In this document: positions 61,527 to 64,000 of the stretch, one piece after another | How the letters are laid out: every line of letters starts with the position of its first letter | Numbering within the stretch: the first letter of the stretch is position 1 | Source of the DNA: Paracoccus onchidii | GTDB taxonomy: Bacteria; Pseudomonadota; Alphaproteobacteria; Rhodobacterales; Rhodobacteraceae | Assembly (NCBI RefSeq): GCF_028294535.1 | Contig: NZ_JAQBIE010000014.1 | Coordinates: 1-64,000, forward strand | DNA length: 64,000 nucleotides | Direction: 5' to 3' | Made by a program: the position numbers and the translations under genes | Notes under the pieces: generated by a model | Seen by the model: the letters and a program-made list of their open reading frames with translations, nothing else | Told to the model about the DNA's origin: nothing | Database searches by the model: none

Positions 61527-62708
61527 TCAGCTGACGGTTACGTCAACTGCGTGGGCGCGCCAGCCATTGTTGCCATATCCACGTTCATTCGGCTCGAAAT
61601 CGGCGGGTTGGCTATCGCCGGCCGCATTGGTCGCGCGGCTGGCCAGAACGTGATCGCCGGCAGCAAGTTCGGCGATCAGGACGAAGGGGCGCCATGCATA
61701 TGGACCCATATCCGGTCCGATGAACTTGGCCTCTGTCCAGGTTTCGCCACCATCGACGGAAACCTCGATCTTGGACGGTGCAGAGGTGCCGCCCATGGCG
61801 ACGCCGTGGATCTGCACCTTGCCCGAAGCCGTATCCATCAGCGGTGAGGTGATCCAGGATTTGACCGACATCTCGAACATCGACGGTTGCGAGGCATTGC
61901 CTTTTTCGCCGACGGCGCGGAGGCGATAGCCGGACTGCTGGATCTTTGCCGGCGATTCTTCGGCGGTCAGTGCAAGCTTTTTCAGGTATTTTACGTTGTT
62001 CACGCCGAAATATCCCGGCACGATCAGGCGCAGTGGTCCGCCATGTGCCAGCGGGATCGGTTCGCCATTCATTTCCCAGGCGAGAATGGCCTGGTCGATC
62101 GCCTCTTTCGGCACCGAACGTTCGACCATGACCGTCGTCGGGTCGATTCCGGGCGGGATTTCCTCGCCGCCGGTACCGGTCAGCCAGGGCAGTTCGGCAT
62201 TTTCACCACCCAGGGCGTCGATGACTGCCCGCAGCGGCACGCCCGTCCAGACAACATTACCAGCGGCACCGACGGACCATTGGGTTCCGCTTGTCTCATG
62301 CGCAAAGAAAGCGCGGCCATTGCCCGAACATTGCAGAACCGAGACGACGGTTTCCACGCCCATTGTCTTGAGCTGAGCCAGGGTCATCGTTGCAGGATTT
62401 GCGACCCCCTCGAACGAAATTTCCCAGGCATCGCGATCGGCAACGATCTCGTCCGATGGTGCCGGCAGGTTGTTGCGGATATACAGATCATTGCTGGGCG
62501 TGATCAGTGCAGCGCCCTGTGCGGCGCGGCGGGTTTCCAGAGTTTGCTTGGAATGAACGATCAGGTCGTTTGCGTCTTTCCAGGCGACATAATCGGGCAG
62601 TTCGTTTCCGTCCTGCGCCATTGCCGGCACACCGGATGCCGCGGTGGCGGCAGTGCCTGCCGCCGCAACCAAGAAATGCCTGCGTTTCATGTTTTGTAGC
62701 AGCGCCAT
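61527..62708 (-). CDS. sorA: Sulfite dehydrogenase molybdopterin subunit
   Basis: A 393-residue sulfite-oxidase-family protein. It starts with a Tat signal KRRHFLVAAAGTAATAA. The molybdenum-binding Cys is in VLQCSGNGRAFF. The C-terminal dimerisation domain has EVSVDGGETWTEAKF. It oxidises sulfite to sulfate in the periplasm with SorB as acceptor. ATG 62708 follows AAGGAGGAGAGCC. A likely ECF promoter lies 65-91 bases upstream. Confidence 0.92.
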   Translation of the reverse strand: MALLQNMKRRHFLVAAAGTAATAASGVPAMAQDGNELPDYVAWKDANDLIVHSKQTLETRRAAQGAALITPSNDLYIRNNLPAPSDEIVADRDAWEISFEGVANPATMTLAQLKTMGVETVVSVLQCSGNGRAFFAHETSGTQWSVGAAGNVVWTGVPLRAVIDALGGENAELPWLTGTGGEEIPPGIDPTTVMVERSVPKEAIDQAILAWEMNGEPIPLAHGGPLRLIVPGYFGVNNVKYLKKLALTAEESPAKIQQSGYRLRAVGEKGNASQPSMFEMSVKSWITSPLMDTASGKVQIHGVAMGGTSAPSKIEVSVDGGETWTEAKFIGPDMGPYAWRPFVLIAELAAGDHVLASRATNAAGDSQPADFEPNERGYGNNGWRAHAVDVTVS

Positions 62709-62772
62709 GGCTCTCCTCCTTCGGGTATTCGCTGTTCGGCCTGCATCGAAATGCAATCGCCGCTAGATTTCT

Positions 62773-62799
62773 GACGTCTGGGAAAGGCGGATTATTCCC
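62773..62799 (-). promoter_or_regulatory. ECF-type promoter of sorAB
   Basis: On the minus strand GGGAATAA (62792-62799) is followed after 16 bases by CGTC (62773-62776). This -35/-10 pairing is a common ECF promoter form. It sits upstream of sorA, and the ECF sigma gene lies just beyond sorB, supporting direct control. Confidence 0.6.
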
Positions 62800-62879
62800 T
62801 TGGGGTGCGACTTTTTTTCACATCCATGCAAATTCCCTGATCGGGACGACGAGGTGCCGACCCGAGGGGGGGCAAATTC

Positions 62880-62925
62880 TTGACAAGCGGGCGGGAAATT
62901 CCTATCTGTCTAGTTAGCTGGACAG
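62880..62925 (+). promoter_or_regulatory. Promoter and operator of the toxin-antitoxin operon
   Basis: TTGACA (62880-62885) and TATCTG (62903-62908), 17 bases apart. The imperfect palindrome CTGTCTAG-TTAG-CTGGACAG (62906-62925) overlaps the -10 region and is a likely antitoxin-binding site for autorepression. Ribosome site GGAGAG follows. Confidence 0.6.
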
Positions 62926-62934
62926 GAGAGTTCG

Positions 62935-63177
62935 ATGTTGTCGCTTCAAGAGGCAAAGAACAAATTCAGTGCGGTCGTGGAAGCGGCCTTGGCCGGGCAT
63001 CCGCAGCGGGTTTCGCGGCGGGGAAAACCGGCGGTCGTGGTCTTGGCTGCGGATGAATATACGCGCCTTGTCGACGCCGCAAAAGCCCGTCGCGAAAGCT
63101 TTCAGGACCACTTGCTGTCATATCCTGAAATGGATTTTTCCCGGGCGGGTTCCAAGCCGCGCGATGTGGAATTTTGA
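62935..63177 (+). CDS. Phd/YefM-family antitoxin
   Basis: An 80-residue protein; MLSLQEAKNKFSAVVEAALA and RVSRRGKPAVVVLAADEYTRL are the DNA-binding Phd fold. The C-terminus (DHLLSYPEMDFSRAGSKPRD) would wrap the toxin. Its stop overlaps the toxin start (TTGA). Confidence 0.9.
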   Translation: MLSLQEAKNKFSAVVEAALAGHPQRVSRRGKPAVVVLAADEYTRLVDAAKARRESFQDHLLSYPEMDFSRAGSKPRDVEF

Positions 63178-63587
63178 TTCACATTCTGGATACGAATGTG
63201 ATTTCGCAGGCGCGCCGGGTCGAACGTGCGCCACTGCTTGCGAAATGGCTGGCCGCGCAGGATGAAGCAACGCTTTTCCTGAGCGTGATCACCTTGGGTG
63301 AAATCGAACGCGGCATTGTTTTGCAGGAACGAAAGAACCCGGATTTCGCCCGTGACCTGCGCGTATGGCTTGAACGAACGGTTCGTGTTTTTTCGGATCG
63401 GATTCTGGAATTTTCAGCTCAGGATGCGCTGAAATGGGGCGAGCTGTCTGCCCGGATCGGGCATCCGGGCGCCGACCTTATGATCGCAGGGCAGGCGCTT
63501 GTGCGCGATGCGGTGGTCGTCACGCATAACACGGCTGATTTTCTGCCAACTGGGGCAAGGCTGTTTGATCCGCTTGCTCAGATCTGA
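63174..63587 (+). CDS. PIN-domain toxin (VapC/FitB type)
   Basis: A 137-residue PIN nuclease from a TTG start. Catalytic acidic residues are seen in ILDTNVIS, LGEIERGI and GADLMIAGQAL, with THNTADF at the end. It probably cleaves RNA when the antitoxin is degraded. Translational coupling through TTGA keeps toxin output below antitoxin. Its 3' end overlaps the opposing oxidoreductase gene by ten bases. Confidence 0.9.
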   Translation: MIHILDTNVISQARRVERAPLLAKWLAAQDEATLFLSVITLGEIERGIVLQERKNPDFARDLRVWLERTVRVFSDRILEFSAQDALKWGELSARIGHPGADLMIAGQALVRDAVVVTHNTADFLPTGARLFDPLAQI

Positions 63588-64000
63588 TCGCGTTTCAGGG
63601 CCATTTCCTGTGCCTGGATGGCCAGATCGCAGACCCTGAAGGTTCGCGATTGCGGACAGGCTGTTTCACTGCGCAGCAGAATATCCTGCATCAGATTTCG
63701 GAAATAGGGCAGATCGCTTTTGCTGCAATCGACATATGTGCATTCATCCTGATTGACCAGATAGAGGTGATCCGTCCCCGGGCGGCCAGCAATATCCACA
63801 TATTTGCGCAGCTCGATCTGGCCTTTGGTCCCCGCGATGAACAGCCGTCCGTCACCCCAGTTCGGCAAGGCATCCGCAGTATACCAGTCGACGCGGATAA
63901 ACCCCTGAGCAGAGCCGGAACGCAGGGCCAGTGTTCCGAAATCCTCGAAACCGGGATGATCCGGATTCGCATGGTTTCCGACGGTCGCCATCGTGATCTC
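63578..64000 (-). CDS. Gfo/Idh/MocA-family oxidoreductase, C-terminal part
   Basis: The last 140 or so residues of a dehydrogenase run off the right edge. GFIRVDWYTADALPNWGDGR, LFIAGTKGQIELRKYVD and the C-terminal RTFRVCDLAIQAQEMALK are typical of the alpha/beta C-domain in this family. The NAD-binding N-domain is outside. It probably acts on a sugar or inositol-type substrate. Confidence 0.75.
   Translation of the reverse strand, partial: EITMATVGNHANPDHPGFEDFGTLALRSGSAQGFIRVDWYTADALPNWGDGRLFIAGTKGQIELRKYVDIAGRPGTDHLYLVNQDECTYVDCSKSDLPYFRNLMQDILLRSETACPQSRTFRVCDLAIQAQEMALKRDQI

Overview
The window reads as a GC-rich alphaproteobacterial replicon segment, most like Rhodobacterales and in particular Paracoccus. 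This is inferred from codon usage, the dense packing of TRAP, tripartite tricarboxylate (TTT) and ABC importers, SorAB-type sulfite oxidation and short four-base gene overlaps. I saw no rRNA, tRNA, CRISPR array or replication gene. It looks like an accessory catabolic and transport region with insertion-sequence scars.

Layout. 1-5.2 kb: an IS6-family element has cut off an RbsC-type sugar permease, leaving the RbsA-type ATPase and a lactaldehyde-type dehydrogenase; a nest of IS66 and IS3 remnants follows. 5.4-11.7 kb: a TRAP transporter operon diverges from a GntR regulator, an isopropylmalate/tartrate-dehydrogenase-like enzyme and a DUF1537 acid-sugar kinase. 12.1-20.9 kb: one minus-strand operon with a sulfatase, an enolase-superfamily sugar-acid dehydratase and a complete Dpp/Opp-type ABC importer. 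21.4-27.0 kb: a LysR regulator diverges from a second sulfatase plus tctCBA. 27.1-38.0 kb: a homogentisate module (hmgA, fumarylacetoacetase, maleylacetoacetate isomerase, a TRAP importer, two MarR and one LuxR-type regulator) with a flavoprotein hydroxylase and a 66-residue DUF2783 partner resembling 3-hydroxyphenylacetate 6-hydroxylase MhaAB. 38.1-39.5 kb: a decayed cytochrome c gene cut by an IS110 remnant. 39.8-51.9 kb: a metal acquisition region. It holds a degenerate HisI-like protein, a NicO-type permease, a DUF1007 protein and ZnuA on the minus strand, and a divergent nickel/metallophore-type ABC importer whose two permeases are fused into one chain, followed by a FecBCD-type importer. 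Two similar AT-rich palindromes between the divergent arms look like Zur sites. 52.0-59.8 kb: a LysR regulator, a CUT1 sugar ABC importer, a third sulfatase and a DUF4432 mutarotase-like protein. 59.9-62.8 kb: an ECF sigma/anti-sigma pair facing sorAB, which carries an ECF-like promoter. 62.9-64 kb: a Phd/VapC toxin-antitoxin pair and the end of a Gfo/Idh oxidoreductase.

How it fits together. Sulfatases appear three times, each with a different importer class (Dpp-type ABC, TTT, CUT1 ABC). None has a recognisable signal peptide, so the sulfate esters would be imported intact and hydrolysed in the cytoplasm. The homogentisate module appears complete from a hydroxyphenylacetate-type substrate to fumarate and acetoacetate, including uptake. 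The metal region looks like one regulon with three importers. All functions are inferred from sequence motifs and gene context; nothing was searched against a database.
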